Notes under the pieces: model-generated
Seen by the model: the letters and a program-made list of their open reading frames with translations, nothing else
What the model was told of the DNA's origin: nothing
Databases searched by the model: none
Program-made: the position numbers and the translations under genes
Shown here: piece by piece, positions 1 through 11,626 of the stretch
Position numbering within the stretch: the first letter of the stretch is position 1
Layout: every line of letters starts with the position of its first letter
Source: Thysanoteuthis rhombus
Taxonomy: Eukaryota; Mollusca; Cephalopoda; Oegopsida; Thysanoteuthidae
Direction of reading: 5' to 3'
Assembly (NCBI GenBank): GCA_963457665.1
Contig: OY735209.1
Coordinates: forward strand, 2,907,081-2,971,080
Length of the DNA: 64,000 nucleotides

Positions 1-1510
1 TTTATAGATTCAACTGAGAAAATACAAATTGAAAACAAATTGTAACCTCTTTAAGATACTTGAATCAATCTAAGATTACAGATGGAAAGTTGTTGAACGT
101 TGCCAACTTCTTCAGCATTTGCTGAATGAAAAAAAAACATCATTGACCGAAACAAAAGAAAAAAAAACTGACGTACTGAAAATATAGTATATTAAAATAT
201 AATATGATCATGTCTTTGTTTTTCAGGGTTGACTGTTTATGTTCATGTGTTTCAGTGTTCAATATAGAAGACAATATTTGAGTTGGTGTAAACATTTATT
301 CATTTTGAAATTATTTCCCATCACTCACTTTATCCTAATTCAAGAATGAAAGTGTTTATCCATTTTTACATATGTATTGTCAAAGTGCAAACCAAACAGC
401 GTACATAAAATATTTTTCCATAAATCTTATTCGAAATTGAAATGTAATTTTTCAGTTGAAAAAAAAAAAATGAAATATTCTGAGACAGAAAACGAATTAT
501 ATTTTGAGATATAAAAATTTATAATCTGAACTGTCTGGTTTTTCAAAGTTCCATGTTCAAACGTCAAAATAACGAACTATTTTCAATGGAAACATAAGTA
601 TTGAAGAAGCGTGCAAATCAGAAGAGACAAGACATTATGAAACTCCAAACGACCTACCTCTTTTACAATTCACGTATGAAAATTCTTTCCTGTCATACCC
701 AGCACAAGAATTTATAGGACTGAAATTCAATGAAATTTAAAGCCTGAATACAAGTTTGAATTTCCAACATTTCTTTTTATTTAATAAAAGAGACAGATAT
801 AGAGCATTCTCATGAAGCTATTGGTATTAGCCTGGTCACTGTATCTCTTTTCAATACTTCAATTAAAACTGTCACCTTCAACACTGTATCCGGCAGGAGG
901 GACAGGAGATTCCATCAGGTTTTAAGACGTGGGAAAGTCAATCTGTCTCCTGAAAGTATTTACGGTTACACTTCACGGTGTCGTCGAGTGCTGTCCCTCC
1001 GATCTGCCTTATATGCTTACTTGAAGAGTTTAACCTTAAGAATCGAAGTATTTGTCATCACAACTTGATGAAAAATATATTTGTGTGGAGGAAATTCTCG
1101 ATTGTCTAGCTGTAATTATAATGAATATGCATTGTTTCTAAGGAGAGAAAGTCCAATTGAACTTTCTATGAATGTTTGGAAATGTATGTTTTTTTTTCCA
1201 TTCAGCAATCTCATTTGACTTTCTTTCTTCCAGCTGTCGAGAGAATACAGATCCAGAAATGATGTCAAAGGGATGATATCTATCTGATGCTCATAAAGAC
1301 TGCATGGATTGTTGGAATTGGAAAAGTATGAAAATGCTATCTGAAGCTGAACGACTTTTACTTAGGACTTTTATTTCCCAAACATCAACATAACAAATCA
1401 AAAGCCACATCTATCTTTAAGTAGTGGAACTTGAGAAAAAATATCACGTAACTACAAATCCAAACAGTCACCGGATCCAGAAAGCACTTCTCACGTACAT
1501 CTGATCCTAC
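1..1510. other. A1 downstream flank, no gene seen
   Basis: AT-rich flank shared with 25358-26830 and 47192-48692, and more distantly with the B flank around 12800-14840. Apart from the inverted repeat near 890-1008 I see no coding signal. Short open frames differ between copies and look fortuitous. Confidence 0.6.
888..1008. repeat. Imperfect inverted repeat (hairpin-capable) in A flank
   Basis: A GGCAGGAGGGACAG stretch is followed about 90 bases later by CTGTCCCTCCGATCTGCC, its reverse complement apart from a small insertion. The structure is preserved at about 26210-26331 and 48076-48191. The related B flank has no equivalent at the aligned place (around 13370). It could be a small foldback element or a structured transcript; no function is assigned. 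Confidence 0.5.
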
Positions 1511-1670
1511 CTGGAACAAGCTATAAAAAGCCAGCCTCTTCTCCAAACAGAGGCAAATCAAATCTAAGAAAAGATTTCGGACATCGGATGTTTGAGTGTA
1601 AATTTTTAAGCTAAATGATAAACCACAGTAGGACTCGATAGGTTGATTATTTATTTGTAGTTCAGACTTC
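1511..1670 (-). other. Candidate leader exon (AG...GTAGGA), unit 1 A-type
   Basis: On the minus strand a GCAG|GAAG acceptor-like site (exon start 1670) and a TTCCAG|GTAGGA donor-like site (exon end 1511) bracket 160 bases. Both signals recur at all five homologous places in the window, including the diverged B-type flanks, where the bracketed length is 147. The lengths differ by 13, so a conserved reading frame is unlikely and a non-coding leader is the better guess. It lies 1.3 kb downstream of A1 on the same strand, so if used it would belong to the next gene beyond the window. The polypyrimidine tract is weak. Confidence 0.3.
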
Positions 1671-2519
1671 CTGCAATACGTTTTATTACATTTTGGGAAA
1701 GAGCATTTAAAAGTGACAAGGATAGTTTTCATAAGAAAATACTTCATTAATCGATGGCAGAGAATGAAATATATTTTTATACAGCAGATGAAAATAGTAC
1801 GATATGGAATTTGTGTATCTCAATTTTTAACAGATGCAATGTTGGGAAAACTTAAGATTTTACTTTGAAAGCCTGGCAATAAGGGAATTTCAGATTCAGC
1901 TAGTTTGTCGGAACTAAACATCCCTTAAACTAAAACAATGAACATTGGAATAGAAAAATACGACAAATGACATCTAAAATCTGATGCATAAAGGAACTAA
2001 TCAGACTGTTCGAATAGATAGAACGTATTAAAATGGTTGCTAGCATATCTGAATAGACTCGAAATATCTGAAGCATGAAGAGACTAAAGGAACCATTTAA
2101 AGAGAAAACAGTATCAATGAATTCATTGTGGAAGCAGTTGAATTTGTTCAAAGATGGATATTACTGGAGGAAGTAACCGTGGTTTATTGAACATCATTAA
2201 AGTTTATCAATTAATCTGCCACATTCCTTCCGATCAAAAGTTCTCTATGTTTGTCTTGCTGGTTACTGAACAAATTCAATACCATTGTAATCCATTTGGA
2301 CGAAAAAAAACTCAAAATTTGATTGTTCACCGTTGGCTAAGCGAGCGTCTGGGACTTTTCGTTATATCACTTGTGTTAAAGGTTTAAAACAAGAAGTTTA
2401 CGTTAGCAGTGTTTTACACCAGGATATCCAATGCAAAGCTTTCAGTTCATAATCTCTCAGTGGATGAACTATTTATTGCAGAACCATGGAAGGAAGCGTA
2501 GGTGACCAAGACACGGGAG

Positions 2520-2548
2520 TTTATTAAATTCAAATAAATCCCTTTATT
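2520..2548 (-). terminator. Polyadenylation signals (two AATAAA) after A1
   Basis: Two TTTATT hexamers (2520-2525 and 2543-2548) read AATAAA on the minus strand, about 450 bases after the A1 stop. The second, within GCTCCAATAAAGGG, is kept at 27865, 49744, 15737 and 60481 behind the other four genes. Confidence 0.5.
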
Positions 2549-2985
2549 GGAGCAAAATCTTTAAATACTCAACTTTTCGTCTCGATACTGATATATCTTC
2601 AGTGTTTTATGATATTCCACATATTTTCCCCGGGGTCAAAGCAAGCACTCAGCAGACTGAATGATATGACTTATTCCTATCTCCAGAAGTGAGTGTGACA
2701 TTACTATTTCAAATTCATAATCTTCCTCCCACTCAATTGGAGGTCATTATGGACATCTATTATGAATTCTTTCTGAAAACTGCTGCAAAATTTCCACACA
2801 TATTAGAAGACTTTTGGAGCTGTTTCCTGTATTTGCAAGTTTTGTATAATGTATCAGTACTGAAATAAATATTTCAACTTGGAATGTGAATGCATCCAAA
2901 ATTCTAAAACTCCACAAGAAAGAATTTGCAGGTGAGCTTGTGGAATTGATCTGCGTGAAAATGTTAAACCGTACATTTCACATGA

Positions 2986-4779
2986 TTACGGGTTCTCCTG
3001 AGTGTGTGTTTGCATGTGAGCCTCTAAATCTGAATCCATTGCAAATGCTGAACCACACACTTCACATGAATGTAATTGCTCTTTAGTATGTGTCTGCATA
3101 TGTCTATTCAAAGTTGATTTTTGTCTGAACACCGAACTGCACACCTTGCATGAATATGTTTTTTCTCCAGTATGCCTCTCAAGGTGAATTTTTAAAGTCG
3201 AAATCCGTCTAAATGCAGAACTGCACACTTCACAGGAATATGGTTTCTCTCCAGTATGAATTTGTATATGTTGGTTCAAATGAGCTTTCCGTGAAAAAGA
3301 AGTGTCACACACTTCACAAGAATAAGGCTTCTCTCCAGTGTGTATTCTCATATGCACCCTCAAATTGCTCTTCCGAGAAAAGGAAGAATCACATACTTCA
3401 CAAGAATAAGGCTTCTCCCCAGAATGCGTTTTCATATGCACAACCAAGTTTGACTTCCGATAAAAGGAAGAGCTACACACATTGCATGAATATGCTTTTT
3501 CTCCAGTGTGTGTCTGCACATGACTTTTTAAATCTGCTATCCGTGAAAATGTTGAATCACACTCTGCACATGAATATGGTCTTTTTCCAGTGTGTGTCTG
3601 CATGTGGATTTTCCAAGCCGATAACTGCTCAAATGCTGAACCACACACTGCACATGGATATTTCGTCTTTCTAGTGTGCATCTGCATGTGATTCTTGAAA
3701 TTTGATGGACGAAAAAATGCTGAACCACAAACTTTACATGAATATGGTTTCCCATTCGTGTGGTCCTGCATGTGTGCCTTTAAATTTGACATATGCTTAA
3801 ATGCTGAACCGCACACTTCACATTTATATGTTTCCTCTCCGGCGTGTATCCGCATGTGTCGTTTTAAATTTGATATATGTCTGAATACTGAACCACACAC
3901 TTCACAGGAATATGGTTTCTCTCCAGTGTGTATCCGCATGTGTCGTTTTAAATTTGATATATGTCTGAATACTGAACTGCACACTTCACAGGAATATGGT
4001 TTCTCTCCAGTGTGTATCCGCATGTGAATTTGCAAATCTGATATCCACTTAAATGCTGAACCACACACGTCACAAGAATATGATCTTTTTCCAGTGTGTG
4101 TCTGCATGTGGGTTTTCCAAGCCGATAACTGCTCAAATGCTGAACCACACACTGCACATGGATATTTCGTCTTTCTAGTGTGCATCTGCATGTGATTCTT
4201 GAAATTTGATGGGCGAACAAATGCTGAACCACAAACTTTACATGAATATGGTTTCCTTTTTGTGTGTTTCTGCATGTGTGCCTTTAAATTTGACATCTGC
4301 TTAAATGCTGAACCGCACACTTCAGATTGATATGGTTCCTCTCCGCTGTGTATCCGCATGTGTCGTTTTAAATTTGATATATGTCTGAATACTGAACCGC
4401 ACACTTCACAGGAATATGGTTTCTCTCCAGTGTGTATCCGCATGTGAATTTGCAAATCTGATATCCGCTTAAATGCTGAACCACACACTTCACAAGAATA
4501 TGGTTTCTCTTCAGTGTGTGTCAGCATGTGTCTCTTCAATTTTAAGATATGTGCAAATGATGAACTACACACTGTGCACGAATGTAGACTTTTTCCAGTG
4601 TGGGTTTGCATGTGAAATCTTAAAGCTGACACCTGTGCAAATACTGTACCACACACATCACATGAGTATGTTTTTCCTTCTTTGTGTGTCTGCATGTGAG
4701 TTTTTAAAGTTGTTATCTGTTTGAATGCTGAGCCACACACTTCACATGAATGAGATTCATCTCCAGTATTTTTATGCAT
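2986..4779 (-). CDS. A1: C2H2 poly-zinc-finger protein, 21 fingers
   Basis: This encodes 597 residues made almost only of C2H2 zinc fingers (C-x2-C-x12-H-x3-H, 28-residue period, linkers from TGEKPY to TRKTKY). The fold binds DNA, so a nuclear DNA-binding role is likely; targets are unknown. I count 21 fingers; finger 6 has lost its first cysteine (YQSEVC). Fingers 4-8 and 9-14 are an internal duplication, and fingers 10 and 11 are nearly identical neighbours. The start chosen is the ATG of MHKNTGD; the frame is open to a TAA at 4843-4845 but has no earlier ATG. A pyrimidine tract and CAG put the terminal exon start at 5072. The stop replaces the tyrosine of a KPYSC linker, and a decayed finger (SCEMYGLTFSRRS) follows. 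I see no ZAD, KRAB, BTB or SET domain, though upstream exons could encode one. Confidence 0.85.
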   Translation of the reverse strand: MHKNTGDESHSCEVCGSAFKQITTLKTHMQTHKEGKTYSCDVCGTVFAQVSALRFHMQTHTGKSLHSCTVCSSSFAHILKLKRHMLTHTEEKPYSCEVCGSAFKRISDLQIHMRIHTGEKPYSCEVCGSVFRHISNLKRHMRIHSGEEPYQSEVCGSAFKQMSNLKAHMQKHTKRKPYSCKVCGSAFVRPSNFKNHMQMHTRKTKYPCAVCGSAFEQLSAWKTHMQTHTGKRSYSCDVCGSAFKWISDLQIHMRIHTGEKPYSCEVCSSVFRHISNLKRHMRIHTGEKPYSCEVCGSVFRHISNLKRHMRIHAGEETYKCEVCGSAFKHMSNLKAHMQDHTNGKPYSCKVCGSAFFRPSNFKNHMQMHTRKTKYPCAVCGSAFEQLSAWKIHMQTHTGKRPYSCAECDSTFSRIADLKSHVQTHTGEKAYSCNVCSSSFYRKSNLVVHMKTHSGEKPYSCEVCDSSFSRKSNLRVHMRIHTGEKPYSCEVCDTSFSRKAHLNQHIQIHTGEKPYSCEVCSSAFRRISTLKIHLERHTGEKTYSCKVCSSVFRQKSTLNRHMQTHTKEQLHSCEVCGSAFAMDSDLEAHMQTHTQENP

Positions 4780-5072
4780 TGTAGGTTCTTTACGTGATTT
4801 CAATTTGAATACTGCACAACACTTTACAGGAATAATTTTCTCTTAGGTAACCGTGCGTCTGTGTCCTAACAACTATCTATGTAAATCCTGGACCACAATA
4901 ATCACAGCAATATGATTCTGCTGGAAGGAGTATTTGCATACAGGTTTCCGAATTTCTCAAAATTTCAAGCCCCTTTCTTGATTACGTTTTTCCGAATTCA
5001 AGATTGAATTGAGAATCAGTTTTTCATACAAACAACCAGAGACGTGCTGATGTTTTCCATCGGTTGAAATCC
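4780..5072 (-). other. A1 leader of terminal exon with decayed finger
   Basis: On the minus strand the exon starts after CCTTTTTTTCAG with GGATTTCAACCG. It holds a short open frame (ATGGAAAACATCAGC..., 14 codons, then TGA). A broken finger follows (YCCDYCGPGFT, stop, ...[14 protein letters not shown]), and then a second partial finger ([12 protein letters not shown]) reaches the array in another frame. The ancestral array therefore extended further toward the N terminus. The same acceptor and leader are present in A2 and A3, and the acceptor in B1 and B3. Confidence 0.6.
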
Positions 5073-8000
5073 CTGAAAAAAAGGAATTGTATTATGAAAT
5101 ATCATAAAACTCATCATCAGCAATAGGGAAGATATAACAATCCAGTTTGTGTTGCAATGAATTCCTGCATACCTTGATATATTTTGCAAATTTCATGTCC
5201 ATACAAAATATGCTAAAATATATTAAAAAATTAATATCATGATCCCCTGATAATTTGCATAGCGTAAAAATAATGAAGTCATTTTTTAATGTTATATAAT
5301 TTTGAAGAGAACAGCAAAGAATACATAGAAATGATTTTGCTGGAACATTTTGTGGAGTATGAAAATGTGAAAATGTACAGAATTGTATTTTATTTTTAAA
5401 AAAGTAATTTCTTACAATCGAACAATCAACAACAAAAGAGAACTGATCTCCAAAGAAAAAGTAGTATGACTAAAAGAAACTGCTTGTAACTAAACACGTA
5501 AAAGAGTTGTTGCAGAAGAGAGAGAGAGAGACTAGTGTAAAAATGAAATATCTAAAATGGTTTGACTGATTTGAGGAGAAAAGCTACATTCCTTTCTAGG
5601 AGAATCAATATGAAATGAATCTTTCAGAAAGTATCCATTCTCGTATTTTTCAGAGAAAATACCTTTTAGAAATTCTAAAAATTCAACATCTGATAAATGT
5701 CAAGTATTAGTGTAACGCTTAGCATCGATATTGTTACTAAAATTTAATGTTTAGTCATTAAAAATGTCGTATGGGTATTCTTATAAGCTGGGAACTGAAG
5801 GAAATTCTTTCAGCCAGTATTTTTGTGATTTTGATCTATTAGACAGGTTATTTCGGGACAAAAGTCCCTGCCCTGCTTGGGATCCATCTGATAATGCTTG
5901 GTTCAACTGAGGGGGAGGGGACAGCAACGCTCCCTCTCAGCCTGATAGGCAAATCAATGGGCAAGGGAACAAAATCATCCATCGTATAGGGAATTGAAAA
6001 ACAATTATTTCAGACTGGAAATTTCCTAAATATTTAAATTCAAATAAATGCAATCCGTTAATGCAATTCAATAAGCCAAAATTTGTTCAATAATACAAGT
6101 TTAAAGGAAAAAAATTAAATTGCAAAAAAATAAGGGTCCAACACAATATTAAAAAGGGGTCCTTCAGTTTTCAAAGTTCCGAAACCACAGCATCAGACCT
6201 TAATGATCTTCTTTGGATTTGTTGATTTTCAGGGGAAAAAATCTCAGGTTTTACGTGAAGGATTCCGTTTACAAGTGAATGTAGTTGTAAACTAACCCGT
6301 TTTCCAATCTGTCATCAAAGAGTTGACCATTAAAAGCATACATTCACTTTCTTGTAAAATTTCAATTATGCTTCCCAGGTTTTTGCGTTAAATGCCATAT
6401 TCAGAGATACAAAAACAGACTTCAACATTGTTATGGAAGACTTCATGGTTCAGATAGCGCGAGGTAATAAAGATTGCATTAACAATTTTGATACACCATG
6501 CACAAACGGCAAACAAGGTCAAAATCATGAACACCTTTTGGAAGAAACACAAATAATTCTTACATGAGAATTCCCTATGTAATAATCAAAGCATAAAACT
6601 GTTTTCTAGGAGTAAAGCGTAATTTTTTCATAGGGGGGAGGGGGAGGAAAACTGCTTTTACCTTTCAGGCAATTTTTTATTACCACAAGATGTTGGATGA
6701 TCAAAGTTTAGGTTTAATATCTGCAATATTGTATTAAAATAAAATTTTCTCCAATGGCGATGATTCAGGATTAATTTGCAAAGAAAAAAAATGTAATTCT
6801 TTAACAAGTGATGTCCTGCCAATTAAAAATGAATAAAAAGATTGTTTCCGCAGAGAAATTCTTACTTTTGAAAAAAATTAATTAAGTACAGTTATTTAAA
6901 TGGGGTTCTATTCACAATTTAACTACCCTTACTTTCTGTCATTTGTACGGCTTATGTGAATTATCTCTCTATTATCAAATATTCTCATTCCGTCATTTTA
7001 AGCATTGTTTTAAGAATATATTAGATCATATTCTTTGATTTCCGGAACATTGTCTGAAACTAATAAATTGTGCTTATTTGAAAAACGTTTGAAAGATTAC
7101 AATTGATATTTCCTTTCACTAAGGTGTTCAAGTAAAATGGAGACATCACATAGCTGACAAATTTGTTTGTTTGTTTTTTATTTTAGGGAGGGGGTAAAAT
7201 TTGAAAACGTCACTCAGATCAAAAAACTTCTTGAATATTAGTTCACTGACTGCTAATCTATTGACAAATGTCACTAAATGTAGGTCGATAAACGTTCCAA
7301 ATACGATACTTCTTTCGTCTGATTAATGCTCGTTGGGTAGCTTCCAAGACATTGGTGTTACCATATTTTCTTAGTGTATTTGCATCTAATCGAATGACGG
7401 TGGTCTGACTTCAATAAGATCATTTTTATAGAAAAACTATCGTGTTTGTTGTAAGAGATGAAATTAGAATTGAAATGTAGTTCGACATTAGTTCGTCACA
7501 AAGTAAAGTGTTCACAATTTCGTCAAGCAAACGAGAAGGAAAAGATTTCACCTGTGTTTAATCGACGCAAGTAACTTCTCCAAAATTCCGTCGTGCAAAC
7601 AAAGAAAAAGGTTGAATTCTCAGAGATGTGATTGTTTTCTGAGAGTAGTAGAACTACCTTCAAGATGCAAAACACTATTTTTTTTTGTCATTTTTCTTTT
7701 TTTAAAATACAGTAAATTATGACACGTGGTCAAATAAATGAGGGGGGATTCGGGCTGGTCTACTCTGTGCTAACATTACCCTAGTTATTCTCATTTGCTA
7801 ACCTAACCTTACTTCAATACTCCTTTGACTGAAACGCATTTTTCTGAATATTTCTCCCATTCTACATTGACTACAATACCAGAGTTTCTCTCCAAAAATC
7901 CTACTTAATCCCATACTTAGAGTTCCTTGGGGATAGAAGAGGAAGAGAAATTATATTACTGTCAATTAAAAAAACAAAGCAATGAACGATACATATTTAC

Positions 8001-9039
8001 AAAAAATTTCCGTAGATGACCTCCCACAATTGTCAAATATGGAAGAACAGTAAGTTGACAGGGCGAAAAATAGATGTGGGGAATATTGTCGCAATTTCTC
8101 ACATCCTCCAGAGAACTTTACCTTCTGTCATCTATAGCGAAGGAAGGGGTGATGCAAAATAAAAAAGGGGGACTAAAAAAAACTTGAGGAACGTATGCTC
8201 ATTTTCTCTCTGACTAAATTGAACTGTTTCCAACCCAAGATAGCGCTATTCTACCTCAGCTTGGACTGGGCTTTTAAGTCTTTTCTGATCTCCAAAATTC
8301 TTTCAATCAACCAATGACTTCAAGAAGTCACTCTAGATTAACACCTCTCATGTGACACAGCCCTGGAACTTTCACCCACATCTCGTTGTTGAGCCTTCCC
8401 CTCTAGACCTGAATCTTTACTTCAAGCGGATTCTTTATGTAGGCGACCAGTTGTACTGGAGTGGAATGCTCACTTTTGTGGAATCTCTTTTGATATGTCG
8501 TCCATACCATGACACTTAGAATGCCAAGTAAGGACATGATCACATGAGGTTACCTCCTTTTCACTTAATTTCTTCCTTATATACATCTCCATGGGTTTTC
8601 AGAGCCATTACGGCAGATGTGACGTTAATGGGCCTATTTTATTTTGAGGCCAGGATTACCAGAGAGTCTCCAACTATCTGGTCAAAAACAGTCAAACTAA
8701 AAGAAATAATCCTCTAATCATGTAAATTGCAGCCGAAGGTGTTGATTTAAACTGGTACTAATAAAATAATAAGTGACATATAAGAGAGACAAGAGGAGAA
8801 AACAAGAGAAATGTTAATGTTTGTAATCAAGCAGTAGAAAAGCTGTTGTAGAAAAGACTGACTCCTGTGATGAATTGAATATCTAAAATAGTTTGATTTG
8901 AAAAGAAAAACTTCGCCATTATGATATCATGAAAATACATCTGTTAATAGATGAATGAATATGAATTGTTGAATCTTTCAGAAAATATCCATTCTTGTAT
9001 TATTAGGAAGAAATATTAACGGGAAAAATAGTGATAAAG
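5073..9039. other. A1 upstream flank
   Basis: No convincing gene. The region is shared with 29471-33400 and 51772-55640, and at lower identity with the B upstream flank (18237-20160 and 23000-25200), so it belongs to the duplicated gene module. It presumably holds upstream exons and the promoter of A1, which I cannot place. A short minus-strand hydrophobic frame near 6350-6550 is intact in unit 3 but carries stops here. Confidence 0.5.
8560..8700. repeat. Dispersed repeat (GATGTGACGTTAATGGGCCT-type)
   Basis: A roughly 140-base element containing GATGTGACGTTAATGGGC, followed by TTTTGAGGCCAGGATTACC. Close copies lie at about 25010-25150, 32930-33060, 46850-46980 and 55260-55390. Diverged copies occur at about 35250-35420 and 39640-39790 in unrelated surroundings, so it is not only part of the tandem unit. 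Confidence 0.5.
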
Positions 9040-9435
9040 AAAGAAGAAGTGTAAAGTTCCCCTTCCCCAAAAAATGAAAGCATTAAATTAGTTGATAAAA
9101 GGGAAATTGAAGTTAGCAAGATGTTTGGGTCAAGCAACAAAGAAACCACTTTCAGTAAACTCTTGAAAGAAAGAAAAAATCTTATGGGGGAATGCAGAAA
9201 TGGCTTACATCGACAACAGAAGGGGAAAAGCTTGAAGCAAACGAGCTAAACAAAAACCATCCGAAATAGACGAAGGGAAGACAAAAGAAAAACACAAGAG
9301 CTGTCATCGAAAGCATTCTCGAAAAAGATGAGGACCTCAAGACTCTGAAAGACTCAGTAGAAGAAGACGGGAAATAACTAGTGTGATCGAAGAAAATGGA
9401 AATCTTACAACGATATCCCAAAAGTTCTGAATGAA
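9040..9435 (+). mobile_element. RTE-like LINE fragment (ORF2 linker), module C unit 1
   Basis: Conceptual translation in shifting frames gives KLLKERKNLMGECR, then NELNK, then RAVIESILEKDEDLKTL. This matches the linker between endonuclease and reverse transcriptase in RTE-type LINE ORF2 proteins. Stops and at least one frameshift make it dead. The same segment follows in the second LINE remnant at 20620-20700. It lies in a B-like upstream flank that has no finger gene. Confidence 0.6.
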
Positions 9436-10610
9436 TCTCAATGAAATCTGTTTCGATCCAAAACATTTTTTGTTGGAATTTCATGAGGTTGGATGATTTG
9501 TTGACTAAAAAGTACTCCAATAGGATTTTTTTTTCTCAAGATACTTTAAAAAAAGAAAAGAAGATCTGGAAATATATAAGGACCGAGAATTCTATTGAAA
9601 TTAGATCATTAGTTAATTTGTGATAACATCTTTAAACTGTATTTGGAACTAAATACTTCTAATACCAATCTCCAAACAATTATCTCCGGTTTTATATTGT
9701 TTACAAAAAAAAGTCCCACATGAGAATTTTCTTCAATTTCTATTCTTATTAATAAGTAAGGAAGGATGAAATGAATAGTTTCCATGTTCCAAACGTTTTT
9801 ATCGACACGTCTTGCTTTGTTGTTAAAAGTGTGTCGTAGACTCGAACATGAAATATACTTGAGAGGATTTCCAGCTTGTGCAAATAATTCGTATTTGTTC
9901 AAAAAATGATCGAAGCGATGCACATTCAAAATAATTCCAGTTGTTCTAAAGACACTCAATGAACATGTGAAATATAATGAAAACAAAATATACATCAAAT
10001 CCGAATGTATGAGGACTAAACATTATTTTAATGACGGATGTGTTTATTTCACCATATCGTTGGGAACACAATCTTCTCTTAATTTCTATAGTTGTTGTGT
10101 TTTCATTTGCATAGAAATATAAATAGCAGTGAAATAAAATTTTTAAAAAATATTAATTCTCGGCTGAGTAAGAAAAGTCCTTTATTTATATATTCACAGA
10201 ACACTCTGGGGATCTTGTTTAAAACCTGTCCTGGTGAAATATCTAAAGCATAGAACATGGAGAAACATTGTTCCTACCACTTGAGGCAATATTCCATTTC
10301 CAAACGATCTTGAATGACGTATAAGATTTAGGTTTAATATCTGCAATATTCGATTGAAAAAATTTTTTTTTCCATGAATAACGATGATCTAGGATTGATT
10401 TGCACTAGAAATTACTACAGACCGAGTAAGGCCCTTCCAATTAAAAAAAACACCATTCCTCCAGGGAATTTCTCAGTTTTATAAAATATTTGATTTAAGA
10501 AAGATTTCTGAAGGAGTCCTATACACAATGTAACTTATGCTAAACTGGACCCTCACTTTTCGGGAACTTGTGTGAAGTCTCTCATTTCTTTATTTTTAAG
10601 CATTGTTTCA

Positions 10611-10638
<28 letters not shown>
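10611..10638. repeat. (AT)n microsatellite
   Basis: An uninterrupted AT run. The equivalent run in unit 2 (34702-34754) is about twice as long, and the unit 1 versus unit 2 difference of about 2.3 kb starts just beyond it. Confidence 0.95.
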
Positions 10639-10641
<3 letters not shown>

Positions 10642-11595
10642 GTGCTGGATATTTAAAACATCGTTTTAACCTTTACAAAATGATATTCCTTATTTTTCCC
10701 TCACTAAGATTTTAGGGACAAAACAGAGGAGTCCTTGCGGATGGGAGCTATTTAGAAATACTCCCAAACCCTAGAAGTTTTCTACAAAGTAGTTCAACTG
10801 TATCTCTACCGACAAATATCACTAACAGTCGTGGGGGGATGCTTATGGTGTCTTATAAACTCTCCAAATACGGCACTTCTTTCGTCTGGTCGATATTTCT
10901 TGGCTAAGTAGCGCCTTCTCGGGGTTACTACTCTTTTTAGTGTACTTACATCTTTTTCTTCATATTCTGTTTTCTGAATGGTTTCTGATAAATGCAACAT
11001 CAGGAAAAAGAGGAAAAACTATAGAATTTTATACAAACTAAGCTAAGTTTATTGAATGTTAATTGGGGTTGTGTTGGGGTTTTCCCCACTAGCATTTGAT
11101 GCCAGTGTTCAAACCATCTTATGTTTTTAAATGCTCATTTTCAAGGCTGGTTAGCTCTTTGCACTTGAAAGTTTGATGCTACACAGTCTTCTGATCTACT
11201 CTTCATAGAATTTAACCTTGCACCATATTAAGTCAAACTTTGCAAATAGGTTATGAATCTTTAAGCAGTGCTGGCAACTTATTCTCGTGATAATTTAGCT
11301 CCTTTTGGCAGTCAAACGAAAAGAAAAAGGAAAAAAGCCAAACATGACCAAAACACTTCGAAAAAGTGATAAAAATGGTCAAAGAACTGGCTTAAAATGA
11401 CCCGAAATGACCGAAAATAGCCACACTCATTCAGTGATATGAATGCTGCCAAAACAAAGAATATATAAGCAGTCAATCTTGAAATGTTTTACCCTCTAGC
11501 CCCAGTGTCGTGTAAGAAAGTTCAACCGACTGTATGATCCAGATGTCTGATGATGCACTAGACTTTTGATGATGATGGATGACTTGACCACTACG

Positions 11596-11599
<4 letters not shown>

Positions 11600-11626
<27 letters not shown>
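11600..11626. repeat. (AT)n microsatellite
   Basis: AT run inside the block shared with unit 2, where the equivalent (37815-37826) is much shorter. Confidence 0.95.

Noticed and set aside
3213-4027. Plus-strand and alternative minus-strand open frames across A1
   Set aside because: Shadows of the 21-finger frame; they follow its period and have no independent start or domain.
2986-4779. CRISPR-like regular repeat array
   Set aside because: The 84-base period is the length of one coding zinc finger with linker; there are no unique spacers, and the DNA is eukaryotic.
10611-10638. AT run as a TATA promoter
   Set aside because: Simple microsatellite whose length varies between units; no transcript start evidence.
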